From positions 372,001-436,000 of the forward strand of contig NZ_JADWYM010000001.1 in assembly GCF_022414535.1 (NCBI RefSeq): 64,000 nucleotides of DNA. Reading direction: 5' to 3'. A program made the position numbers and the translations under genes. Source of the DNA: Streptomyces sp. MUM 2J. GTDB lineage: Bacteria > Actinomycetota > Actinomycetes > Streptomycetales > Streptomycetaceae. This document shows positions 46,682-54,909 of this stretch, piece after piece. The notes below the pieces were generated by a model. The model made no database searches and had not been told where the DNA came from. It saw nothing but the letters and a program-made list of their open reading frames with translations. The first letter of the stretch is position 1. Each line of letters begins with the position of its first letter.

Positions 46682-48190
46682 TTATCGCCGGCCTCCGGCG
46701 GCCTTGCCGGACCCCGTGGACGTCCAGTCCGGGTGCCCCGGCATCGGCGGGGTCGTCTCGCCGTACAGCCAGGCCCGGAAGAAGGCGCTCAGGTCGCGGC
46801 CGGAGACGTCGGAGGCGAGCCGGACGAAGTCGGCCGTGGTGGCGGTGGAGTCGCGGTGCTCCTGCACCCACACCCGCTCCAGGCGTTCGAACGCGGGCCG
46901 GCCGATCGTCTGGCGCAGCGCGTACAGGACGAGCGCGGCGCCGTCGTAGACGTTCGCGCGGAAGATGCCGATCTTCCGGCCCGCGGTGGGGGGCTTCGGT
47001 GCGGCCGGGGGGCCGCCGGCCTCGCGCCAGCGGTCGGAGAAGGAGTAGGCGGCCTTCATGCGGGCCTGCAGGGGCCGGTCGGCGTGCTCCTCGGCGTACA
47101 GGGCCTCGTACCAGGTGGCGTGTCCTTCGTTGAGCCACAGGTCGGACCAGGTGCGGGGGCTGACGCTGTCGCCGAACCACTGGTGGGAGAGCTCGTGCAC
47201 CATGACCGAGTCGACGTACCACTCGGGATAGGCGGGCTCGGTGAACAGGTCCCTCTCGAAGAGGGAGAGCGTCTGTGTCTCCAGTTCGAAGCCCGTGTCG
47301 GCCTCGGCCATGAGCAGGCCGTACGTCTCGAAGGGGTAGCGGCCGACCTTGCTCTCCATCCAGGCGATCTGGTCGGGCGTCCTCTTCAGCCAGCGTTCGA
47401 GCTTGTCCCTGTCCTTGGCGGGCACCACGTCGCGCAGGGGCAGGTGGTGCGGGCCGGTGCGGTGCAGGACGCTGGAGCGGCCGATGGAGACCTGGGCGAG
47501 CTCGGTCGCCATGGGGTGCTGGGTGCGGTACGTCCAGGTGGTCGTGCCGCCGGCCCGTTCCGCGCCGGCCGGCAGGCCGTTGGCGACGGCGGTGTAGCCC
47601 TCGGGAGCCGTGACGCGGATGGTGAACATCGCCTTGTCGGAGGGGTGGTCGTTGCACGGGAAGACCAGGTGGGCGGCGTCGGCCTGGTTGGCCATGGCGA
47701 GGCCGTCCGCGGTGCGCACCCAGCCGCCGTCCCTGCCGGTCGCCGGTGTGGGGTCGCTGGTGTGCCGCACGGTGATCCGCATCCAGCTGCCGCGGGGCAG
47801 GCGGCGGGCGGGGGTGACGACGAGGTCCTCGCCCGCGCCGGTGAAGGCGGCGGGCTCACCGTCGACGTCCACGGACTCCACGTCGCCGTGCGCGAAGTCG
47901 AGGTTGACCCGCTGCAGCGGGGCCGTCGTCCACGCGTCGATCGTGGTGACCGCCTCCAGCGGCTCGTCGTTGCTGCCGGAGTAGGTGAAGGAGAGGTCGT
48001 ACGCCGCCACGTCGTAGCCGGGATTGCCCAGCTGGGGGAAGAGACGGTCGCCGACGCCCAGCGGGGCCGGGGGCGCGTCGGCGGCGACGAGGCAGGTGCT
48101 GAGGGCGGCGGCGACCAGGGCCGCCTTCACCCGGCGGGGGTTGCGGGGGCGATGCCGGGTGGCGCGGGGGTCACGGGGGGTGAGCAGCAT
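46682..48190 (-). CDS. Secreted M1-family zinc metallopeptidase
   Basis: Aminopeptidase-type protein of 502 aa. A signal-like head (basic region then VKAALVAAALSTCLVAADA) suggests export. The gluzincin site is intact: HELSHQW followed 18 residues later by the glutamate in WLNEGHATW. The upstream aminopeptidase-N beta domain is present (LSFTYSGSN, FPCNDHPSDKAMFTIRV). The usual GAMEN exopeptidase loop is not clear (LLMAEADTGFELETQ stands in its place), so the cleavage mode is uncertain. ATG 48190 lies 99 bp downstream of the rshA-type gene. Confidence 0.88.
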   Translation of the reverse strand: MLLTPRDPRATRHRPRNPRRVKAALVAAALSTCLVAADAPPAPLGVGDRLFPQLGNPGYDVAAYDLSFTYSGSNDEPLEAVTTIDAWTTAPLQRVNLDFAHGDVESVDVDGEPAAFTGAGEDLVVTPARRLPRGSWMRITVRHTSDPTPATGRDGGWVRTADGLAMANQADAAHLVFPCNDHPSDKAMFTIRVTAPEGYTAVANGLPAGAERAGGTTTWTYRTQHPMATELAQVSIGRSSVLHRTGPHHLPLRDVVPAKDRDKLERWLKRTPDQIAWMESKVGRYPFETYGLLMAEADTGFELETQTLSLFERDLFTEPAYPEWYVDSVMVHELSHQWFGDSVSPRTWSDLWLNEGHATWYEALYAEEHADRPLQARMKAAYSFSDRWREAGGPPAAPKPPTAGRKIGIFRANVYDGAALVLYALRQTIGRPAFERLERVWVQEHRDSTATTADFVRLASDVSGRDLSAFFRAWLYGETTPPMPGHPDWTSTGSGKAAGGRR

Positions 48191-48289
48191 GCACCACGGC
48201 TACCAGCGCGCACCCCACCGGTGGGGGCGACGCGCGCCCGGCCCACCCGAACGAGTGCCGGTGCGGGGCGGGCGTGCCGCGCCGGCCGG

Positions 48290-50422
48290 TCAGGGGGTGG
48301 GCGGGCGGTGCTGGCTGCGGTTCACGTCGTACACGCCGGGGACGTTGCGCATGGCGCGCATGAGCACGGGGAGGTGGGCGGCGTCGCGGAGTTGGAGGGT
48401 GTACGTGTGGCGCACCCGCTGCTGGGTGGGGGACTCGACGGTGGCGGAGACGATCTCGGCGCCTTCCAGGGCGATGACCTCGGTGAGGTCGGCGAGCAGG
48501 TGGGGACGGCCGAACGATTCGGCGACCAGGGTGACCCGGCACTCGGTGGTTTCGCCCCAGCGCACGCCGACCTCCGCACGCCCGGCGTTCTTCATCCGCG
48601 CCACGGCGGCGCACTCCACGCGGTGCACGGTGACCACTCCGCCGCGCACGGCGAAGCCGGTGACCCGGTCCGGTGGTACCGGCGTGCAGCAGCCGGCGAG
48701 CCGTACGGCCGCCCCGGCGCGTTCGACGACGGCGTTGGCCCCGGGCCGGGCGGCGAGCGGGCCGCTCCCGGGGCGGGGGGCGGGTGCCTCGGCGGTGGGC
48801 CGGGGCACGGCGGAGTCGCCGGGCGGGCTCTCGGGTCTGTCGGGGGCCGGGTGCGCCGTCAGCCACCGCTGGATGGCGATGCGGGCGGCGGGTGTGCGGG
48901 CGTGCTCCAGCCACTCCCGGGAGGGCTCGGCGGCCGGGTCCTTGCCCATGAGGAGGTCGACGGTGTCGCCGTCGCGCAGCACGGTGCTCAGGGTCGCCAG
49001 GCGGCCGTTCACGCGGGCGCCGAGGCAGGCGTGCGCGTCCTCGCCGTACTGGGCGTACGCGGCGTCCACGCAGGTCGCCCCGTCGGGCAGGCCGAGGGCC
49101 CCGCCGTCGGGCCGGAAGACGGCGATCTCGCGGTCCTGTGCGAGGTCCGCGCGCAGCGTGGACCAGAAGGTGTCGGGGTCGGGCGCGGCCTCCTGCCAGT
49201 CCAGCAGGCGGGAGAGCCAGCCGGGCCGGGTGGGGTCGACGCGTTCGCCCTCGGCGGGGTCGTCGGACACGGGCGCGTACGGGTTGCCCAGGGCGACCAC
49301 ACCGGCCTCGGCGACCTTGTGCATCTGGTGGGTGCGGATCAGCGTCTCGGCGATCTGCCCGTCCGTGCGGGCCAGGGCGGTGTGCAGCGACTGGTAGAGG
49401 TTGAACTTGGGTACGGCGATGAAGTCCTTGAACTCCGAGACGACGGGTGTCATGCAGGTGTGCAGTTCACCGAGGACGGCGTAGCAGTCGGCGTCCTCGT
49501 TCACCAGCACCAGCAGGCGGCCGAAGTCCGCGCCGCGCAGCTGTCCGCGGCGGCGTGCGACGCGGTTCACGGAGACGAAGTGGCGGGGCCGGATGACGAC
49601 TTCGGCGGGGATGTCCGCCTCGCGCAGGACGTCGCGCATCTCGTCGGCGATCTCCGCGAGCGGGTCGTCGGTGCGGGAGGCGTTCTCGACGATCAGGTCC
49701 CGCGTGTGCTGGTACTCCTCGGGGTGGAGGATCGCGAAGACGAGGTCCTCGAGTTCGGTCTTGAGGGCCTGCACGCCCAGTCGTTCGGCGAGGGGGATGA
49801 GGACGTCCCGGGTCACCTTGGCGATGCGGGCCTGTTTCTCGGGACGCATGACGCCGAGGGTGCGCATGTTGTGCAGCCGGTCGGCGAGTTTGATCGACAT
49901 CACCCGGACGTCGCTGCCGGTGGCGACGAGCATCTTGCGGAACGTCTCGGGCTCGGCGGCGGCCCCGTAGTCGACCTTCTCCAGCTTCGTGACGCCGTCG
50001 ACGAGATACCGCACCTCCTCGCCGAACTGCTGGCCCACCTGATCCAGCGTCACCTCGGTGTCCTCGACGGTGTCGTGGAGCAGGGACGCCGTCAACGTGG
50101 TCGTCTCGGCTCCGAGTTCGGCGAGGATCAGCGTCACGGCGAGCGGGTGCGTGATGTACGGCTCGCCGCTCTTGCGCATCTGGCCGCGGTGCGAGGACTC
50201 GGCCAGCAGGTAGGCGCGGCGCAGCGGTTCGAGGTCCGCGTCGGGGTGGTGGGCGCGGTGGGCGTCGACGACGTGGCTGATGGCGTCGGGCAGCCGGTCA
50301 CGTGCGGCGGGACCGAGCAGCGCCGCCCGGCCGAGGCGGCGCAGATCGATCCGCGACCGCCAGCGTGCCGTCGGGCCGGTGACCGGACCCGGGGTGGCGG
50401 GGTTCGTGGCCTCCGCACTCAT
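48290..50422 (-). CDS. rshA: RelA/SpoT homologue RshA, with degenerate synthetase domain
   Basis: Protein of 710 aa. The HD hydrolase domain is intact: H78, H92, H116-D117 and E120-D121 (LLHDTVEDTEV), then SIKLADRLHNMRTL. In the synthetase region, the substrate loop RPRHFVSVNRVARRR replaces the usual GRxKxxYSIYxKM, RLLVLV replaces the DLxAxR strand, and ETLIRT replaces EVQIRT; EFKDFIAVPKFNLYQSLHT is kept. TGS and ACT domains follow. ATG 50422 has GGAGGTG six bases upstream. I expect it to degrade (p)ppGpp; synthesis is doubtful from these changes. The gene name is by synteny and family resemblance to S. coelicolor rshA. Confidence 0.85.
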   Translation of the reverse strand: MSAEATNPATPGPVTGPTARWRSRIDLRRLGRAALLGPAARDRLPDAISHVVDAHRAHHPDADLEPLRRAYLLAESSHRGQMRKSGEPYITHPLAVTLILAELGAETTTLTASLLHDTVEDTEVTLDQVGQQFGEEVRYLVDGVTKLEKVDYGAAAEPETFRKMLVATGSDVRVMSIKLADRLHNMRTLGVMRPEKQARIAKVTRDVLIPLAERLGVQALKTELEDLVFAILHPEEYQHTRDLIVENASRTDDPLAEIADEMRDVLREADIPAEVVIRPRHFVSVNRVARRRGQLRGADFGRLLVLVNEDADCYAVLGELHTCMTPVVSEFKDFIAVPKFNLYQSLHTALARTDGQIAETLIRTHQMHKVAEAGVVALGNPYAPVSDDPAEGERVDPTRPGWLSRLLDWQEAAPDPDTFWSTLRADLAQDREIAVFRPDGGALGLPDGATCVDAAYAQYGEDAHACLGARVNGRLATLSTVLRDGDTVDLLMGKDPAAEPSREWLEHARTPAARIAIQRWLTAHPAPDRPESPPGDSAVPRPTAEAPAPRPGSGPLAARPGANAVVERAGAAVRLAGCCTPVPPDRVTGFAVRGGVVTVHRVECAAVARMKNAGRAEVGVRWGETTECRVTLVAESFGRPHLLADLTEVIALEGAEIVSATVESPTQQRVRHTYTLQLRDAAHLPVLMRAMRNVPGVYDVNRSQHRPPTP

Positions 50423-50776
50423 GAGCACCTCCGGCTGCGTGGACCGGCGGACGGGGTGCCCCTTGGCGGACACGGCTCAGGGGATGGCGGGTCCCCCGTC
50501 CGAGCCGGTGCTTGATGCTACCGAGCCCATCACGCGCAACCGACCGGCTCTCGCCGAGCGTGAAACGGATCACCCATTCGAGCGACGGTGAGGGCGTTTG
50601 CGGTTTGAGCGCGACCGCCACTTGAGCGGTTGCACCCCGGGACGCTCACCCTCCCGGAGGACAGCGCCGTCCGAGGGGATGTGCGAGCATCGGGAACATC
50701 GCCCTCCGAGGGGCGCGCCGGCGCCGGAGGCGCGTGGCAGGCTCCCCGGCACGGAGGGCCCCGTCCGGCGGAGCAC
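50423..50776 (-). promoter_or_regulatory. Intergenic region upstream of rshA
   Basis: About 350 bp between dapF and rshA, both leftward. Presumed rshA promoter; no clear -35/-10 or terminator could be assigned. Confidence 0.4.
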
Positions 50777-51649
50777 TCACCGGCGCTGCGTGCCCCTGAG
50801 CCACTCCGGGTCCAGCTCGCCCTCGGCGACGATCACAGCGGGCCCGGTCATCTCGATCTCGCCGTCCGGGCGCTCGGTGATCACCAGACGCCCGCCGGGC
50901 ACGTCGACCGTGTAGGTGGCCGGGGTCCCGGTGACGGCCGGGTCGGCTCCGTCGCGGCGGGCGGTGGCGACGGCGACCGCGCACGCCCCCGTGCCGCAGG
51001 AGCGGGTCTCGCCGGCGCCACGCTCGTGGACCCGCATGGCGACGTGGGCGGGGCCGCGGTCCACCGCGAACTCGACGTTGACCCCGTCCGGGTAGGCGGA
51101 GGCCGGACTGAAGGGCGGCGCCTCGTGCAGGGTCCCGGCGTGTGCCAGGTCGTCGACGAAGGCGACGGCGTGCGGGTTGCCCATGTTCACGTTGCGCGCG
51201 GGCCAGCTGCGCTCGCCGACGCTCACCGTGACCTCGCCCTCGGGGAGCCGGGCCGTGCCCATGCCGACGGTGACGTCTCCGTCCTTGGCGATGTGCACGG
51301 TCCTCACGCCGCCGCGGGTGGCGACGGCGAGGTCGCCCTCGGTGGCGTGCCCGGCGTGCTGGAGGTAGCGGGCGAAGACGCGGACGCCGTTGCCGCACAT
51401 CTCGGCGATCGAGCCGTCGCCGTTGCGGTAGTCCATGAACCACTCCGCGTCGGCCGCCATGTGCCGGGCCTCGGGGTGCGCGGCGGAGCGCACCACGTGC
51501 AGCAGGCCGTCGCCGCCGATGCCCGCGCGGCGGTCGCACAGGACGGCGACGACGGCGGGGGGCAGGTCGACGGCGTTCTCGGGGTCCGGGACGATCACGA
51601 AGTCGTTCTCGGTGCCGTGGCCCTTGAGGAAGGCGATCCGCGTGCTCAT
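50777..51649 (-). CDS. dapF: Diaminopimelate epimerase
   Basis: Enzyme of 290 aa converting LL- to meso-diaminopimelate for lysine and (LL-/meso-) peptidoglycan precursors. The two catalytic cysteines are C85 (EMCGNGVR) and C218 (RSCGTGACA). The substrate motif GHGTENDFVI at the start and the length are normal for the family. It starts 57 bp after the small membrane-protein gene. Confidence 0.95.
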   Translation of the reverse strand: MSTRIAFLKGHGTENDFVIVPDPENAVDLPPAVVAVLCDRRAGIGGDGLLHVVRSAAHPEARHMAADAEWFMDYRNGDGSIAEMCGNGVRVFARYLQHAGHATEGDLAVATRGGVRTVHIAKDGDVTVGMGTARLPEGEVTVSVGERSWPARNVNMGNPHAVAFVDDLAHAGTLHEAPPFSPASAYPDGVNVEFAVDRGPAHVAMRVHERGAGETRSCGTGACAVAVATARRDGADPAVTGTPATYTVDVPGGRLVITERPDGEIEMTGPAVIVAEGELDPEWLRGTQRR

Positions 51650-51706
51650 GCGTCGATCGTAAGCGGTGGGCGCCGCGCACCGGCGTGCGCGGGGAGGGCG
51701 CCCCCG

Positions 51707-52210
51707 TCAGCGCAGTCGCGCGACCCGCCACACGGCGAGGACGGCGACCGCGGCGAGGACGACGGCGTAGGCGAGGACGACCCGCCAGTCCGGGCGGCGG
51801 CCGGAGCCGCGCTGCGGCAGGCCCGGCCAGGTGTAGCCGACCCTGCGGGCGGCCATCATGCCCCAGCCTGCCGCGCAGGAGCAGATCAGCAGCCCCAGCA
51901 TGGCGATCACGGCTCCGCTGTCGCCGAAGTCGAAGGCGAGCGGGAACGCGAACATCAGGGAGCCGGTCGCCGCGAGGGCCACGATGGGAGCGAGCTGCCA
52001 GATCCGCAGCCGGCGCTGCGGGCGCAGCTCGACCTCGACCTCGGGACCGGAGGAGAACATCTCCTCCGGCTCGGGGCCGTCGGCGGTCATGCCGTCCTCG
52101 GTCTCGTCGAGCCCGTCGGGACCGAGCGAACCGCCGTCCCGCTCCGGTTCGCCGCTGTCGGCGGTGACGGGTTCGGTCTCTTGTGCGGTGTCGCGAGGGC
52201 CGGCCTCCAT
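51707..52210 (-). CDS. Small integral membrane protein
   Basis: Protein of 167 aa. An acidic, Glu/Gly/Asp-rich cytoplasmic head (~1-50) precedes three or four membrane helices (QLAPIVALAATGSLMFAFPLAF, SGAVIAMLGLLICSCAAGWGMMAA, VVLAYAVVLAAVAVLAVW). ATG 52210 has GGGAGGG seven bases upstream and is preferred over a GTG ten codons earlier. No family recognised. It sits between miaA and dapF in one direction and may be co-transcribed with them; function unknown. Confidence 0.8.
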   Translation of the reverse strand: MEAGPRDTAQETEPVTADSGEPERDGGSLGPDGLDETEDGMTADGPEPEEMFSSGPEVEVELRPQRRLRIWQLAPIVALAATGSLMFAFPLAFDFGDSGAVIAMLGLLICSCAAGWGMMAARRVGYTWPGLPQRGSGRRPDWRVVLAYAVVLAAVAVLAVWRVARLR

Positions 52211-52318
52211 CGCCACGCGCCCTCCCAACTCGGACTCCACTTGGTCGATCGAAGGTCGATGATGGCATGGTCCCGGAGGCCCGGATGACGGCCTGGGCGT
52301 CCCGATGCCATGACGTGA

Positions 52319-53257
52319 TCAGGCTGTAACCGGTCGTTCGATCAACGCCAGCGCCAGCTTCGGAAGTTCCCTGCGGTCCGCGGCGGCCCCACTCAACCAG
52401 TGCACCCGCGGATCGCGCCTGAACCACGAATCCTGACGGCGCGCGAAGCGCTTGGTGGCACGGACGGTCTCGTCCCGCGCTTCCCGGAGCGTGCACCCTC
52501 CGGCGAGCGCCGCGAGCACCTGCTGGTAGCCGAGCGCACGCGAGGCCGTGCGTCCCTCGCGCAGCCCCTGCGCCTCCAGGGCGCGCACCTCGTCGACGAG
52601 CCCGGCCTCCCACATCCGGTCGACGCGGTGGGCGATGCGCTCGTCGAGTTCGGGGCGCGCCACGTCGACGCCGATCTGGACGGTGTCGTAGACGGAGTCG
52701 TGACCGGGCAGGTTGGCGGTGAAGGGCTTGCCGGTGATCTCGATCACTTCCAGTGCCCGGACGACGCGGCGCCCGTTACTGGGCAGGATCGCGCGTGCGG
52801 CCCCGGGGTCGGCGGCGGCCAGCCGGGCGTGCAGGGCGCCGGAGCCGTGCTGCGCGAGTTCAGCCTCCAGCCGGGCGCGCACCTGAGGGTCCGTGCCGGG
52901 GAATTCGAGGTGGTCCACGGCGCCGCGGACGTACAGTCCGGAGCCGCCCACGAGGACGGGCCAGCGGCCCTCGGCGAGGAGCGCGTCGATCCGGGCCCGG
53001 GCCAGGCGCTGGTACTCGGCGACGGACGCCGTGACGGTGACGTCCCAGATGTCGAGCAGATGGTGCGGGACGCCGCCGCGTTCCCCGGGCGTCAGTTTGG
53101 CCGTGCCGATGTCCATCCCGCGGTACAGCTGCATGGAGTCGGCGTTGACGACCTCGCCGCCGAGTTGCTGGGCCAGGAAGACGCCGAGGTCGGACTTTCC
53201 TGCTGCGGTGGGGCCGACGACGGCGATGACGCGGGGGGCGGGGGCTGCGCTGGTCAC
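52319..53257 (-). CDS. miaA: tRNA dimethylallyltransferase
   Basis: Enzyme of 312 aa that adds a dimethylallyl group to A37 of tRNAs reading UNN codons. The P-loop GPTAAGKS is at residues 15-22, followed by NADSMQLYRGMDIGTAK, the DDAP-like VGGSGLYVRGAVD and the catalytic RALEVIEITGKPF region. GTG 53257 fits the usual MiaA N-terminus; longer frames are non-homologous. miaB, which further modifies the same base, is 1.7 kb upstream on the same strand. Confidence 0.95.
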   Translation of the reverse strand: MTSAAPAPRVIAVVGPTAAGKSDLGVFLAQQLGGEVVNADSMQLYRGMDIGTAKLTPGERGGVPHHLLDIWDVTVTASVAEYQRLARARIDALLAEGRWPVLVGGSGLYVRGAVDHLEFPGTDPQVRARLEAELAQHGSGALHARLAAADPGAARAILPSNGRRVVRALEVIEITGKPFTANLPGHDSVYDTVQIGVDVARPELDERIAHRVDRMWEAGLVDEVRALEAQGLREGRTASRALGYQQVLAALAGGCTLREARDETVRATKRFARRQDSWFRRDPRVHWLSGAAADRRELPKLALALIERPVTA

Positions 53258-53736
53258 CGCACCAGTCTCGCAAACCCGGCGGAGTGCCCTCGAACGGGTT
53301 GCGTGATGTGATCCGCGCCGGTTCGCCGCCCGGTGCGCGGGGCGCGATCCGTCACGAGCGGCCCCGGGTTCGGGGTCGGGACGGGGACGGACCCGGGAGG
53401 GGCGGGACGCCACCCGCGCGAGTACCGTATGGAGGTGATACGGGCGTTCTTGCCCTGCTTCTCCACATCTCGCCGGCCCGGGGGGAGGCGCCGGACGCCT
53501 CGCAGCCGGCGGCGCCGGGCGGTCCCGCCCCGGGACGCGGGCTCCGAAGGACGTGGCGCGGGCGGTGGACGGTCCGCGGAGGCCGATGCCCCGCGCGGGC
53601 GGTCCCCCGGCGGCGGCAGGCCGGGGAACGGCCGTCGGCGGGGCCGGTGAGGGCACCCGCACCCGACGCGGCGCAGCGGCGGAGGGGACGGGGAACGGCG
53701 CCCAGGAGCGGAGCCCAGGAACAGGGAAGGTGACCC
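53258..53736. other. Intergenic region, no gene seen
   Basis: About 480 bp between divergent miaA and the antitoxin-like gene. It contains an inverted repeat CCGTAT-N7-ATACGG (53425-53442), whose spacer is the SD-like ggaggtg, but the frame behind it is Arg-rich with rare codons. No supported gene. Confidence 0.45.
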
Positions 53737-54006
53737 ATGGGTCTGTTGCACAACCTCAAGGCCAGGCTGAACCCGGCCAGGGACAAGGTCTCCGACCTCG
53801 CGCAGCAGCACGGGGACAGGATCGGCAACGGTCTGGACCGGGCCGCGAAGACGGTCGACGAGAAGACCGGGGGCAGGTACAGCGACAAGATCGAGACGGG
53901 TACCGGGAAGGCGAAGCACGCCATGGACCGGCTCGCGCACAAGCCCGGTCCCGGGGCGGGGGACGACACCTTCACACCCCCGGAAGGACCCCCGCCCGCC
54001 TCCTGA
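53737..54006 (+). CDS. MT0933/Rv0909-like antitoxin family protein
   Basis: Small soluble protein of 89 aa: MGLLHNLKARLNPARDKVSDLAQQHGDRIGNGLDRAAKTVDEKTGGRYSDKI (shown in parts). This is the pattern of the MT0933-like antitoxin family (Rv0909 in M. tuberculosis): an amphipathic basic helix followed by VDEKTGGRYSDKI. The ATG has the RBS gggaaggtg. No toxin gene is adjacent on either side, so an antitoxin role here is unsupported; many actinobacteria carry such solitary copies. Confidence 0.82.
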   Translation: MGLLHNLKARLNPARDKVSDLAQQHGDRIGNGLDRAAKTVDEKTGGRYSDKIETGTGKAKHAMDRLAHKPGPGAGDDTFTPPEGPPPAS

Positions 54007-54021
54007 AACACCCCGCCCTGT

Positions 54022-54043
54022 GCGCCCCCTCGGGAGCGGGCGC
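54022..54043. terminator. Small hairpin between convergent genes
   Basis: GCGCCC pairs with GGGCGC and an inner CTC/GAG pair closes the loop. It spans the 36-bp gap between the antitoxin-like gene and the LigB-like gene end. Weaker than the other convergent terminators here. Confidence 0.5.
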
Positions 54044-54750
54044 TACGACCAGGTCGCGACCAGGTATCCCACGCCGTACGGCGCGTCCTCGTGGAGAAGG
54101 GCCCCGGACAGCCTGGCCCCCTCCGCGGCACCGGCGAGCACCTGCCACGGAGCACGGCCGGAGACCTTCAGCTCGCGCGCCAGTTCCTCGTCCATCGCCC
54201 GGAGGGCCGCCACGTCCGCCGAACCCAGTGCCCGCGCGGCGGCGGCGTCGAAGGGCGCGGCCCGCTCGTCCAGGTAACCCGGCGCCTTGAGCGTGCGGCA
54301 CGCGCTGGCGTCGCCCATCACCAGCAGCGCGACCCGCTCGGCCGCCGCGGCGATCTCCCGGCCCGTCCGGGCGCACCGGTCGGGTGGGAGGGCCTGCGCC
54401 ACGGCGAGCGCCCCGACGGGGGCGGCGGTCCAGCCGGCCCGCCGCAGCAACCAGGCGGCGACGGCGAGCGACGCGGGCAGCGCGGGCCCGCCACGCTGTC
54501 CGGTGTCCCGCCCCAATGTCACGTCGAGGGCCACGCCGAAGCCCCGGAACGACCCGTGCGCGCCCTCGCCGTAGCTCCCGCCCTCCTCGGCGGGACCGAC
54601 GACCACGAGCCGGTCGGGCCGGGCGGCGGCCAGCACGCCCAGCGCGTCCGCGCAGGCGGTGCGGGCGGCGTCGAGCTCGGGCGCGGCACCCGCGGCCACG
54701 CCGGGCACGAGCAGGGGCGGACAGGGGCAGACGGCGGCGGCGACAAGCAT
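54043..54750 (-). CDS. LigB-like (class III extradiol dioxygenase fold) protein
   Basis: Protein of 235 aa. It begins MLVAAAVCPCPPLLVPG and has GPAEEGGSYGEGAHGSFRGFGV and LLVMGDASACR, which match the LigB-type fold (Memo/AMMECR-linked and dioxygenase families). The usual metal-ligand histidines near the start (as in the VxPHPP motif) appear replaced by CPCPP, so dioxygenase activity is doubtful. ATG 54750 is the first plausible start; the RBS is weak. It lies 159 bp from miaB in the same direction. Confidence 0.75.
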   Translation of the reverse strand: MLVAAAVCPCPPLLVPGVAAGAAPELDAARTACADALGVLAAARPDRLVVVGPAEEGGSYGEGAHGSFRGFGVALDVTLGRDTGQRGGPALPASLAVAAWLLRRAGWTAAPVGALAVAQALPPDRCARTGREIAAAAERVALLVMGDASACRTLKAPGYLDERAAPFDAAAARALGSADVAALRAMDEELARELKVSGRAPWQVLAGAAEGARLSGALLHEDAPYGVGYLVATWS

Positions 54751-54880
54751 GATCGGCAGCGTAACGCCCCGTGGTGGGCCTCCGTCACCCGGCGACGGCC
54801 GGGGACGTGGGGGCCGCCGCCGGGCCGTCGCACCGGACGGCGGGCGCACGCGGGGCACTCGCTCCGGCGCGCGGATGTGG

Positions 54881-54896
54881 CCGGCCGTGCGGCCGG
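54881..54896 (-). terminator. Possible miaB terminator
   Basis: CCGGCC pairs with GGCCGG around a 4-nt loop, 13 bp beyond the miaB stop. Short; could be a weak terminator. Confidence 0.4.
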
Positions 54897-54909
54897 TTCG
54901 CGGCGGGCG

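Noticed and set aside
46733..50515. Very long plus-strand open frame (1,260 codons) across the M1 peptidase and rshA
   Set aside because: It lies opposite two well-supported genes, has no family features, and is a known effect of GC-rich codon bias on the antisense strand. The same applies to 4871-7498, 8382-10673, 31200-34424, 39354-41468 and 18062-20434.
53429..53650. Small plus-strand frame MEVIRAFLPCF... overlapping an SD-like ggaggtg
   Set aside because: The SD lies inside the start, the frame uses rare codons (ATA, ACA, TCT) and then becomes pure Arg/Pro/Gly; no evidence of a gene.
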